Shown here in pieces: positions 1-5,559 of a DNA stretch of 8,862 nucleotides. The DNA is from an uncultured Clostridia bacterium. Its GTDB lineage: Bacteria > Bacillota > Clostridia > Oscillospirales > Acutalibacteraceae. The notes beneath the pieces were generated by a model that had not been told where the DNA came from, ran no database searches, and was given only the letters and a program-made list of their open reading frames with translations. The translations under genes were made by a program, and so were the position numbers. The stretch spans positions 1 to 8,862 of the forward strand of contig CAMOTT010000080.1 of assembly GCA_946626015.1 (NCBI GenBank), read 5' to 3'. How positions within the stretch are numbered: the first letter of the stretch is position 1; each line of letters starts with the position of its first letter.

Positions 1-380
1 GTCACGCTGTCCGGTATGGTCACGCTTGTCAAGCCTGTGCAGTTGTAGAAGGCACTCTGGCCGATGCGTGTCACGCTGTTGCCGATGGTCACGCTTGTAA
101 GTCCTTCGCAACTGTAGAAGGCATCATCCGCAATGCAGAGCGTACTTTCTTTGATAGTATATGCGCCGGAAAGTGAATACTTGGCTTCAATTAAATATTT
201 ACCGATGTATAACACACCATCCGTCCAATTATACGCGTTGTTGTAATAAGCTGTACCGAAGAATGCACCATTGCCGATGCGTGTCACGCTGTCCGGTATG
301 GTCACGCTTGTCAAGCCTGTGCAGTTGTAGAAGGCACTCTGGCCGATGCGTGTCACGTTGTTGCCGATGGTCACGCTTGT
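1..380. repeat. Near-identical 98-bp direct repeat inside the LRR gene
   Basis: Bases 1-98 and 283-380 match at 97 of 98 positions; the single difference is C76 versus T358. The offset is 282 bp, exactly 94 codons, so the reading frame is kept. Shorter LRR-unit similarity (GTCACGCTGTTGCCGATGG and variants) recurs at about 421-440. The identity extends through synonymous positions, which points to recent duplication or gene conversion rather than protein-level selection alone. Confidence 0.9.
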
Positions 381-713
381 CAAGCGTGTGCAGTTGTAGA
401 AGGACCAACCGCCGATGCTTGTCACGCTGTTGCCGATGGTCAGTGTTTTAATATATGAGCGATAAAGATACCAAGGGGCAGAAGATGAAGATGAATAATT
501 ATTCATCTCCCCTGTACCGCTTATAACAAGCTCGCCGGTGTCTGTGTCCAGCGACCATGTCAAATTTTCGCCGCAGGTGCCGAAATAGTTTTTCGCCGCC
601 GCGGTTACGCTCAGCCAGTCACCAAGCCCCGCAAGCCCCGCCGCGGGCGCCGCCCCGCCAATCATAACCACAGCCAGCAGGATTGCAAGTGTTCGTTTTA
701 AAGTTTTTCTCAT
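1..713 (-). CDS. Secreted BspA-like leucine-rich-repeat protein (3' end outside window)
   Basis: The minus-strand frame is open from a start near 713 to the left edge (about 237 codons), so the C-terminus is missing. Residues 1-8 are basic (MRKTLKRT), followed by a hydrophobic stretch at about 9-28 and a small-residue segment, which reads as a signal peptide. Residues about 43-90 (GTCGENLTWSLD, ISGTGEMNNY, SAPWY) form a cap common in clostridial LRR_5 proteins. Then come units of about 23 residues such as SVTRIGQSAFYNCTGLTSVT, typical of BspA-like LRR_5 repeats, interrupted by a non-repeat insert (GTAYYNNAYNWTDGVLYIGK). ATG 711-713 is preferred over ATG 717-719 because the ribosome site AGAGGG (721-726) sits 7 nt from the former and only 1 nt from the latter. 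The gene has its own promoter and is not part of the eut operon. The likely role is a surface or secreted binding protein; the ligand is unknown. Confidence 0.9.
   Translation of the reverse strand, partial: MRKTLKRTLAILLAVVMIGGAAPAAGLAGLGDWLSVTAAAKNYFGTCGENLTWSLDTDTGELVISGTGEMNNYSSSSSAPWYLYRSYIKTLTIGNSVTSIGGWSFYNCTRLTSVTIGNNVTRIGQSAFYNCTGLTSVTIPDSVTRIGNGAFFGTAYYNNAYNWTDGVLYIGKYLIEAKYSLSGAYTIKESTLCIADDAFYSCEGLTSVTIGNSVTRIGQSAFYNCTGLTSVTIPDSV
489..508. repeat. 20-bp perfect palindrome within LRR gene
   Basis: AGATGAATAATTATTCATCT equals its own reverse complement. It encodes part of the MNNYSS segment beside a serine run made of alternating TCA/TCT codons. It may simply result from AT-rich codons next to that run. 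Confidence 0.6.
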
Positions 714-720
714 CTTCATA

Positions 721-726
721 CCCTCT
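721..726 (-). promoter_or_regulatory. Ribosome binding site of the LRR gene
   Basis: On the minus strand AGAGGG is followed by 7 nt (TATGAAG) and then ATG at 711-713. The upstream in-frame ATG (717-719) lies only 1 nt after it, so the site selects the downstream ATG. Confidence 0.7.
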
Positions 727-764
727 ACAAGTTTATTTGCTTTAAGAATAACTTCTTATGGGAA

Positions 765-794
765 ATTATAGCAAATAATATAATATGCTGTCAA
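765..794 (-). promoter_or_regulatory. Sigma-A-type promoter of the LRR gene
   Basis: Reading the minus strand, a perfect -35 box TTGACA (789-794) is followed by an 18-bp AT-rich spacer and a perfect -10 box TATAAT (765-770). Transcription would start near 757-760, giving a leader of about 45 nt before the ATG at 713. It separates the LRR gene from the terminated eut operon upstream. Confidence 0.88.
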
Positions 795-797
795 TAC

Positions 798-827
798 CTC
801 TTACTTCTTCACTCTTACTTTTTACTT
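798..827. repeat. Short direct repeats upstream of the LRR promoter
   Basis: CTCTTACTT occurs at 798-806 and again at 812-820, followed by the related TTTACTT at 821-827. On the minus strand this is a purine-rich AAGTAAGAG repeat lying just upstream of the -35 box and beside the left end of the palindromic element. It could be an activator site, part of the element, or simple low-complexity sequence. Confidence 0.5.
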
Positions 828-834
828 CAAACCA

Positions 835-1017
835 CGGGCGGTCATGCCCGCCCCTGCAAGTGTGCAAATATATCGCCCTCTCAGTCTCGCTATGCTCGAC
901 AGCTCTCCCATAGGAAGAGCCAAGTTTCGGATAAAGTTAATATATTTTCTTGCCTCGCCCTTTGGGTGCGGCGTCAGCCGTGACGGAGAGGGCAAAAACT
1001 CAGGGCATGACCACCCG
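835..1017. repeat. Imperfect palindromic (MITE-like) intergenic element
   Basis: The ends form an inverted repeat: CGGGCGGTCATGCCC (835-849) and GGGCATGACCACCCG (1003-1017) pair at 14 of 15 positions. Inner arms also correspond: 875-924, read in reverse complement, begins CTTGGCTCTTCCTATGGG and ends GAGAGGGC. The right arm 949-993 begins CTTGCCTCGCCCTTTGGG and ends GAGAGGGC. An AT-rich centre (925-948) separates them. The left arm carries about 20 extra bases, so the element is asymmetric. No transposase or convincing target-site duplication is visible. The long frames across it on both strands are by-products of the palindrome. It looks like a dispersed non-autonomous repeat or a structured RNA; copy number cannot be judged from one window. 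Confidence 0.6.
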
Positions 1018-1068
1018 AAAAACACCCCCAATGGTAAGGCAGGATTTCTGCCAAATCGACCGGCTCAC

Positions 1069-1097
1069 AAAACAAAAAGCGCGGCACAAAGCCGCGC
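1069..1097 (-). terminator. Rho-independent terminator of the eut operon
   Basis: On the minus strand a perfect 7-bp stem GCGCGGC/GCCGCGC with a 5-nt loop (TTTGT) is followed at once by TTTTTGTTTT. It begins 16 nt after the eutP stop codon. The plus strand has no U-tract after the stem, so it acts in one direction only. Confidence 0.93.
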
Positions 1098-1113
1098 AAT
1101 AAAGCACATATAT

Positions 1114-1542
1114 TTAATCCGAAAGATATTCTTTCAACTCGTCACAGCCCTGGCCTGTATAGGCGCTGGTGACGAATACCTTTTCCACTCCGGCAAGCTC
1201 CAACAGCTCTAACGCCTGGGAGATCTGCTCCTCCGTGGCTAAATCAGCCTTTGAGACTATCCCGATAACCGGTATGGAGAAAAGCGTAGCATGCTGAGGT
1301 GAAAACCTGAAACGTTCATCCGTGGCGTCCTGCACAAAGGCGATCACATCCGCCTCAACGGCGGTGACCACGATGGCTTTATAAAAGTTCCTGTTTTCAA
1401 GATATTCGCCCGGGGTGTCAATGGTGTTATCAATGACCTCGATGGCCTGGGTTTTTTTGTAACCTATATCGTAACCGTTGAGCCGCTGGCAAAGCGTGGT
1501 TTTGCCGCAGGTGGACGAACCGATAAGCATAAATTTTTTCAT
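1114..1542 (-). CDS. eutP: EutP, P-loop protein / probable acetate kinase of the eut operon
   Basis: The 142-residue product matches the EutP/PduV family of small Ras-like P-loop proteins. Visible motifs are the Walker A/G1 loop GSSTCGKT (8-15), DTPG (42-45, G3), SKAD (97-100, a variant of NKxD) and TSAYTGQG (125-132, G5-like). EutP homologues have been reported to have acetate kinase activity, which would turn acetyl-phosphate from the PduL-type enzyme into acetate plus ATP; PduV is also linked to microcompartment positioning. The ATG overlaps the eutS stop in a TCATGA arrangement (4 nt shared), implying translational coupling. It is the last gene before the terminator. Family assignment is firm; kinase activity here is inferred. 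Confidence 0.95.
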   Translation of the reverse strand: MKKFMLIGSSTCGKTTLCQRLNGYDIGYKKTQAIEVIDNTIDTPGEYLENRNFYKAIVVTAVEADVIAFVQDATDERFRFSPQHATLFSIPVIGIVSKADLATEEQISQALELLELAGVEKVFVTSAYTGQGCDELKEYLSD

Positions 1543-1898
1543 GATCTGGTTATCTCCGTAGCGGTGAATTTAAGAATATTGTGAAGCACGGACAAAACGT
1601 CCTTTAACGCCGCCTCAACGCTGGCAACGTCGCCGCAAATAACGAGAGAACCGCTGAACCTGTCCACAAAAACGATATCAACATCCGCCGCCTTTGTGGC
1701 TGCGTCCGCGCCGATTATTGCGGCCTCGCTGGGGGTAATGGTCAATATACCCAAAGCGCCCCTGCGGTTGCCCACAACGCCGAGTTTTTTGTAAAGATCT
1801 TCATTTGGGTTAGCGATAAGATGCGCCATGGTCACCTGTTTGCCCGGCACAAATTCCTGTATTATGCGTTGTTTTTCTTTTGACGCTTCATCAAACAT
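1539..1898 (-). CDS. eutS: EutS, circularly permuted BMC-H shell protein
   Basis: The 119-residue product is closely EutS-like, with RIIQEFVPGKQVT and AHLIANP in the N-terminal part and DRFSGSLVI later. EutS is a circularly permuted single-BMC-domain hexamer that in E. coli is bent rather than flat and is thought to sit at shell edges. The glycine linked to bending (Gly39 in E. coli) appears to be kept as Gly47 in RRGALG. The N-terminus is about eight residues longer than E. coli EutS. ATG 1896-1898 has GGAG 11 nt upstream, a longish spacing. It lies 46 nt after the pduT-like gene and overlaps eutP by 4 nt. EutS and EutP are usually near the front of eut operons; here they are last. Confidence 0.96.
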   Translation of the reverse strand: MFDEASKEKQRIIQEFVPGKQVTMAHLIANPNEDLYKKLGVVGNRRGALGILTITPSEAAIIGADAATKAADVDIVFVDRFSGSLVICGDVASVEAALKDVLSVLHNILKFTATEITRS

Positions 1899-1944
1899 CT
1901 TAAATCCATCTCCAAAACATCAAAGTGTTATACAAGGAGCAAAA

Positions 1945-2493
1945 TTATTGAATGCTCTCAAAGATCTCCGGCCTGGGGTTGGCTATAACCACGCTGGAAA
2001 CCACCATGCCCTTGCTGTTTTCGGTGTTTATGCCGCAGCGGACAGACTCCGCCACAGCGGCCACCTCGCCGGTGAGCACCACAAAGGACTTGCCGCCTAT
2101 GCCGGTACCAAGCCGGACGTCGATAAGGTCAACGTCCGCCGCCTTGACAGCTGCATCAGCCGCGTAAACGGAAGCAGTAACGCTGTAAAACTCCATTACG
2201 CCGATGGCGCCGGTCTCAACCGGGCTTGCCACAGCATTGATGGCCTTTATGACCTGGGGATGCACCCTGGGGATCACACACTTATCCACAACGTGGGACT
2301 CGCCTATCTTCTCACCGGCCTCCAGTGAGGATTTGACGGCAGCCACCTCGCCTGTAAAGAGTATGTAATATTTGCCCGGGCAGCCGGCCTTTGCAAAAAT
2401 AAGCTCGGTATCAGCCGCCTTCAATATGGCATCGGCAGCCTCAACGCCCTTGGCTATACTGTTAAGCTCTAAAAATCCAATTGTTTCAAGCAT
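1945..2493 (-). CDS. pduT: PduT-like tandem-domain BMC-T shell protein with Fe-S cysteine
   Basis: The 182-residue product has two tandem BMC domains (about 1-90 and 95-182), each containing an AADA(I/A)xKAAD helix and a TGEVAAV segment, so it should form a pseudohexameric trimer. The first domain carries CPGKYYILF with Cys38. In PduT the equivalent Cys38 from three subunits binds a 4Fe-4S cluster at the central pore. ATG 2491-2493 is chosen because it gives exactly this Cys38 numbering and the usual length; in-frame GTG codons at 2497-2499 and 2503-2505 are alternatives. None has a standard nearby ribosome site. It follows the PduS-like reductase gene by about 80 nt, and the two are thought to work together in moving electrons across the shell. 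The second pore (GIGGKS region) lacks the cysteine. Confidence 0.93.
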   Translation of the reverse strand: MLETIGFLELNSIAKGVEAADAILKAADTELIFAKAGCPGKYYILFTGEVAAVKSSLEAGEKIGESHVVDKCVIPRVHPQVIKAINAVASPVETGAIGVMEFYSVTASVYAADAAVKAADVDLIDVRLGTGIGGKSFVVLTGEVAAVAESVRCGINTENSKGMVVSSVVIANPRPEIFESIQ

Positions 2494-2505
2494 AATCACA
2501 TTCAC

Positions 2506-2546
2506 GGCTCAGCGTCACCGAAAACGGCTGCTGAAGCCTCACCTTT
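2506..2546 (-). promoter_or_regulatory. Ribosome site plus hairpin before the pduT-like start
   Basis: On the minus strand AAAGGTGA (2539-2546) directly precedes a nested hairpin (2506-2538). The outer arms GGCTTCAGC and GCTGAGCC pair with one bulged base, and an inner CCG/CGG stem closes a TTTT loop. The hairpin ends immediately before GTG 2505. If folded, it would bring AAAGGTGA to within 0, 6 or 12 nt of the three candidate starts. The element may position or gate ribosomes; this is inferred from structure only. A weaker GGTGA lies within the hairpin, 9 nt before GTG 2505. Confidence 0.5.
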
Positions 2547-2574
2547 CTGAAAAAATGTGCTGTAATGGTAATAC

Positions 2575-3915
2575 TCAGCTCTCAATGGTTATCTTGTCGC
2601 CCACAGAGGTGACCCTGCCCGCGATGGAAGCGTGGTAATTTGTGCCAAGCTTGCCCTCGGGACAGGCGGCGATGAGCTGACCCGGTTCGACTTTATCTCC
2701 CACCTTGACCGTGGGCTCCGCAGGCACGCCTATATGCTGCCTTAACGGGATGGAAACCTTATTGGGCGTATACTCTTTAAAGCTGTTGATCTCTATATGA
2801 TAATATTTACCCACACCTGCGCGTGACGCTACCTTGAAGGTGGGCAATTTCCTGTATTCTCTGTTTAAATTGGGGGTGTACTCCCCTTCGCCCTTCTGAG
2901 GACGGATGCCCTGCTTTGCGTACTCCTGCTTTATCAAAACATTGATACGCCTGGGCTGGAGCTGCATGGGGCAAGCATAAAGCTCGCAGGCGCCGCACTC
3001 GCAGCAATACTGGGCGTTGCGGATAATAGGATCGTCCAGCATCTCCGCTATGGGCGTGCCGCCGGCCACTTTCCGCATGATCTTGTTTGGCTCAAGAGGA
3101 TGACCCAGCATATGACGGGGGCACAGATCCGTACAAAATCTGCACTGGATGCAGGCGGATTTTGCCCTGTTGAGCATATGCTCAACGGCTGTTGAGTTCT
3201 TGACATTCTGAACACAATCCGGAGGCAAGATCAAAAAGCCGGACGTGGTCTTTGTAACAACGGAATCAAGAGCCTGTTCCTTTGTAAGAGGCTTGCCCAT
3301 CATGGGACCGCCGGACACCACAAAATAATCCGACAGCTTGGCGCCGCCTGCCAGCTCAAGACACTCGGCGAAGGACGTACCTATTGGCACACAGATCACT
3401 GTGGGGTTATTCACCTCGCCGGTAACAGTGAGGTACTTTTTGATGAACGGCCTGTCATTCATGGCATTGTAGATGCAGTAAACCGTTGCAAGGTTGGAAA
3501 CAACACAGCCCACATCAAGAGGGATGCCTGCAGGAGGCACGACACGGCCCGTGACCTCGCAAACAATGACCTGCTCATCCCCTGCGGGGTAAAAGCTTTC
3601 CATTTTGTGAAGCTTTACCGATGAACCTCGGCTTGCGATTGCCTTCTCAAGCGACGCGATCTCCTGATGATAACCGGCCTTGAGGGCGATGGTGCAGTCC
3701 GAAGCAGAAAGCTGCTTTTGAACAGCCTCCGCCGCCTCGATTATTTTGTCGGCTTCGGTTTTCATCAGATATCTGTCCGTGCGGAGCAGCGGCTCGCACT
3801 CTGCGGCATTGATGATGAAATGCTCCACCTTGGCGTTCAGTTTTACATGGATGGGAAAACCCGCGCCGCCGCAGCCAACAATGCCCGCGTTAAAAATTTT
3901 ATCTATCAAATTCAA
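2575..3915 (-). CDS. pduS: PduS-like flavin/Fe-S cobalamin reductase (RnfC-type)
   Basis: The 446-residue product is an RnfC/PduS-type protein. The N-terminus has the glycine-rich GIVGCGGAGFP (11-21), matching the flavin/NADH-binding region of complex I 51-kDa-like proteins. Two ferredoxin-type clusters follow: C255-IQ-C258-RF-C261-TDL-C265-P, and C304-CE-C307-GA-C310-x4-C315-P. A C-terminal barrel-like segment (VKVGDKVEPGQLIA, about 403-416) ends the protein. PduS reduces cob(III)alamin so that the adenosyltransferase, here EutT, can rebuild adenosylcobalamin; it may also pass electrons to the PduT Fe-S pore. The start is TTG 3913-3915, with AAGGGGTGA about 8 nt upstream overlapping the eutN stop codon. 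An in-frame TGA just upstream excludes a longer form. Its location directly before pduT supports the functional pairing. Confidence 0.94.
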   Translation of the reverse strand: MNLIDKIFNAGIVGCGGAGFPIHVKLNAKVEHFIINAAECEPLLRTDRYLMKTEADKIIEAAEAVQKQLSASDCTIALKAGYHQEIASLEKAIASRGSSVKLHKMESFYPAGDEQVIVCEVTGRVVPPAGIPLDVGCVVSNLATVYCIYNAMNDRPFIKKYLTVTGEVNNPTVICVPIGTSFAECLELAGGAKLSDYFVVSGGPMMGKPLTKEQALDSVVTKTTSGFLILPPDCVQNVKNSTAVEHMLNRAKSACIQCRFCTDLCPRHMLGHPLEPNKIMRKVAGGTPIAEMLDDPIIRNAQYCCECGACELYACPMQLQPRRINVLIKQEYAKQGIRPQKGEGEYTPNLNREYRKLPTFKVASRAGVGKYYHIEINSFKEYTPNKVSIPLRQHIGVPAEPTVKVGDKVEPGQLIAACPEGKLGTNYHASIAGRVTSVGDKITIES

Positions 3916-3927
3916 TCAAATCACCCC

Positions 3928-4236
3928 TTATGCTTTTACAGCCTTTTTGGGTACGGTAGCTTTTGCCTTTTCTCTGTCGACCTCAAGGACATCAATAATG
4001 CCCACTATGGCCGCGTCAACAGCAAGCTCGTCTTTCCCTAAAGCGCGCCGAGCGGTACTTCCGCTGACGACCAAAACACGCTCGCCGACGCCGGCGCCGA
4101 CCACGTCAGCCGCAACAAAGGTATCTCCGTTTTTCTGGTTGGTCTCCACCTCTTTGACGACCATAAGCTTAAGGCCGGAAAGAGTCTCCTCTTTTTTTGT
4201 TGCCCAGACATGACCTATAACCTGACAAATAATCAC
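3928..4236 (-). CDS. eutN: EutN, BMC-P vertex pentamer
   Basis: The 102-residue product begins MIICQVIGHVWATKK and contains GLKLMVV, AADVVGAGVGERVLVVSG and DAAIVGIIDVLEV. These are hallmarks of the EutN/CcmL family, whose pentamers cap the vertices of the icosahedral shell. The start is GTG 4234-4236, with a strong GGAGG 7 nt upstream that overlaps the TAA stop of the preceding gene (TAAGGAGG), implying translational coupling. The length is normal for the family and the lysine-rich tail (KKAVKA) is unremarkable. It lies 12 nt from each neighbouring gene, in the place typical of Firmicutes eut operons. Confidence 0.97.
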   Translation of the reverse strand: MIICQVIGHVWATKKEETLSGLKLMVVKEVETNQKNGDTFVAADVVGAGVGERVLVVSGSTARRALGKDELAVDAAIVGIIDVLEVDREKAKATVPKKAVKA

Positions 4237-4248
4237 AACGCCACCTCC

Positions 4249-4896
4249 TTAATCTACAAATTCAACCTTTTTTTCCGAGTGGTTAAATATATCCTTTGCG
4301 GACGGGGTAATAACTGTGCCTCTACGCAGGACTATTACATCTCCGTTCTTTTTGATAAGCTGCTTTGCGAGAGCCTCGGTGATGACTTTATCCACCGAAT
4401 TGTCGGCTATCGCGCTCTTATTGAGATTTTTGCCGTATTTTTGTTCCCTTATCAGCTCCACGCCAAAGCTCTGGAGCTTGCATACATAGCCCTCGAACAT
4501 CTGATAAAAAGTCCTTTGGGCAGTAGCGGAATACTTACGGTGAGCGAGAGCGGATTCCATCAGGCAAACACGCTTGCCGCTGAGCAAGGCCTTGATAACG
4601 GCGCACTGGGCAGGCTTTGTATCCCTCCCCGCGGCGATATCCGCAAGCTCGGCGTTTGAAAGCGCGGTAATGTATACGCATTCATAGGCGTCGATGTTGC
4701 CGTCTTTGGCATAATCTTCGATGCCTGCAAAGCGATAGGTATCCAGCGCAAACAGAGGCAGGTTTTCTTTGCCGCCAATGACCAGCGCAAGGGGCTTTGA
4801 AATATCACTGTCCGCCCCTCCGGATGGAGAGTTATTCAGATTCATCGCCTTGATGACCTCTTGGGTTATCAACTCAACTAATTTCTCGTAATCCAA
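4249..4896 (-). CDS. Conserved eut-operon protein of unknown function, probable BMC cargo
   Basis: The 215-residue protein resembles the conserved uncharacterised protein (TIGR02536-like, from memory) found between pduL/eutD and eutN in Clostridium-type eut loci. No catalytic motif is recognised. Residues 1-19 (MDYEKLVELITQEVIKAMN) form an amphipathic helix like the encapsulation peptides of PduL and EutE here, followed by a Gly/Ser/Asp linker (about 22-33). A central alpha/beta region (PLALVIGGKENLPL, CAVIKALLSGKRVCLM) suggests a Rossmann-like or flavoprotein-like fold, which is speculative. The C-terminus (GTVITPSAKDIF, 193-204) resembles a short segment in the EutT N-terminus. The start appears to be TTG 4894-4896, with only a weak GAGTGGG upstream; the first internal ATG would remove the helix. 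It lies 18 nt after pduL. Confidence 0.85.
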   Translation of the reverse strand: MDYEKLVELITQEVIKAMNLNNSPSGGADSDISKPLALVIGGKENLPLFALDTYRFAGIEDYAKDGNIDAYECVYITALSNAELADIAAGRDTKPAQCAVIKALLSGKRVCLMESALAHRKYSATAQRTFYQMFEGYVCKLQSFGVELIREQKYGKNLNKSAIADNSVDKVITEALAKQLIKKNGDVIVLRRGTVITPSAKDIFNHSEKKVEFVD

Positions 4897-4914
4897 TACT
4901 CAAACCCACTCTCG

Positions 4915-5559
4915 TTATAAAATAACCGTTCCTTTAGTATCTTTGCCCAACTGGCAGGCGTTTGCCTCGTCAAAATCAATGTGCATTGCAAGGCTGAATT
5001 TTGGGCTGACGCGGATAACAACGTCCTCAAAACGCACAGGACGCTGACTGTTCACCCTGACCTTGACGTGAGCCCCGTCCGAAACACCGAAACGATCGGC
5101 ATCTTCGGGAGTCATATGAATGTGGTTTTGGGCGATAATAACACTCTGCCTGGCGTCAAGGAAGCCCTTGTCGCCTATTATCAGCACCGAACCGGCGCCC
5201 TCAAGGTTGCCGGAAAGGTTCACCGGGGCGTTGATGCCCAGCTGCCTGCAATCCGTTGCGGAAAGCTCCACCTGAACAGCCTTTCTCTCCGGGCCGAGAA
5301 CAGCCACGTTGACTATCTCCCCCTTCGGCGTGACCAGCTTGACCCTCTGCTCGCTCAAAAACTCGCCGGGCTGGGAAAGATCGCGCTTCTTGGTGAGGCG
5401 CATACCTTTGCCGAAGAGAGTCTCCACCGCTTCCACAGTCAAATGCACATGACGAGCCGAAGCCTCGATCAGCACATCCCCTCCTGAGGACGCAACCTGA
5501 TTAAGCCCTGACTTTGCAATGACCTGTCGGACTATCTGACTGATTTCATATTCATTCAT
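4915..5559 (-). CDS. pduL: PduL-type phosphate acyltransferase (BMC-targeted)
   Basis: The 214-residue product is a PduL-family phosphotransacylase, not the Pta type. In this operon it would convert acetyl-CoA from EutE to acetyl-phosphate and free CoA for re-use inside the compartment. It is called eutD in some Firmicutes annotations. Residues 1-18 (MNEYEISQIVRQVIAKSG) form a typical N-terminal encapsulation helix, followed by a linker. Visible metal-site elements are RHVHL (36-40) in the first barrel, NHIHM (145-149) in the second and MHID (192-195); GPERKAVQVELS (89-100) is the conserved phosphate-binding region. The start is ATG 5557-5559; an in-frame stop lies ten codons upstream. There is no adjacent ribosome site, but GGAAGG precedes a hairpin just upstream. 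The gene follows eutT by 88 nt, the largest gap in this part of the operon. Confidence 0.95.
   Translation of the reverse strand: MNEYEISQIVRQVIAKSGLNQVASSGGDVLIEASARHVHLTVEAVETLFGKGMRLTKKRDLSQPGEFLSEQRVKLVTPKGEIVNVAVLGPERKAVQVELSATDCRQLGINAPVNLSGNLEGAGSVLIIGDKGFLDARQSVIIAQNHIHMTPEDADRFGVSDGAHVKVRVNSQRPVRFEDVVIRVSPKFSLAMHIDFDEANACQLGKDTKGTVIL

Larger units (their letters stand above)
720..1113. other. Intergenic spacer between eutP and the LRR gene
   Basis: This 394-bp stretch contains no credible gene. From high to low coordinates it holds the eut operon terminator, a small GGCAG/CTGCC hairpin (1038-1052), the palindromic element, the purine-rich direct repeats, and the LRR promoter and leader. 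Frames running through it have no ribosome site and no recognisable protein. Confidence 0.8.

Noticed and set aside
1..450. Regularly spaced repeats resembling a CRISPR array or satellite
   Set aside because: The repeats keep an open reading frame coding for LRR units, the intervening segments are also related, and unit boundaries follow the protein period rather than a repeat-spacer pattern.
161..451. Plus-strand frame giving a Cys/Arg-rich repeated peptide
   Set aside because: It is the antisense of the LRR repeats; the repetition comes from the LRR codons on the minus strand.
1038..1052. GGCAG/CTGCC hairpin as a second terminator
   Set aside because: The stem is only 5 bp and no U-tract follows on either strand.
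844..1212. Plus-strand 122-codon frame, and the overlapping minus-strand frame 822-1031
   Set aside because: Both run through the palindromic element and the terminator, have no ribosome site and give low-complexity protein without recognisable features.
3667..4041. Plus-strand frames across pduS/eutN and other eut genes
   Set aside because: They are antisense to well-identified genes, with no ribosome sites and no family resemblance.
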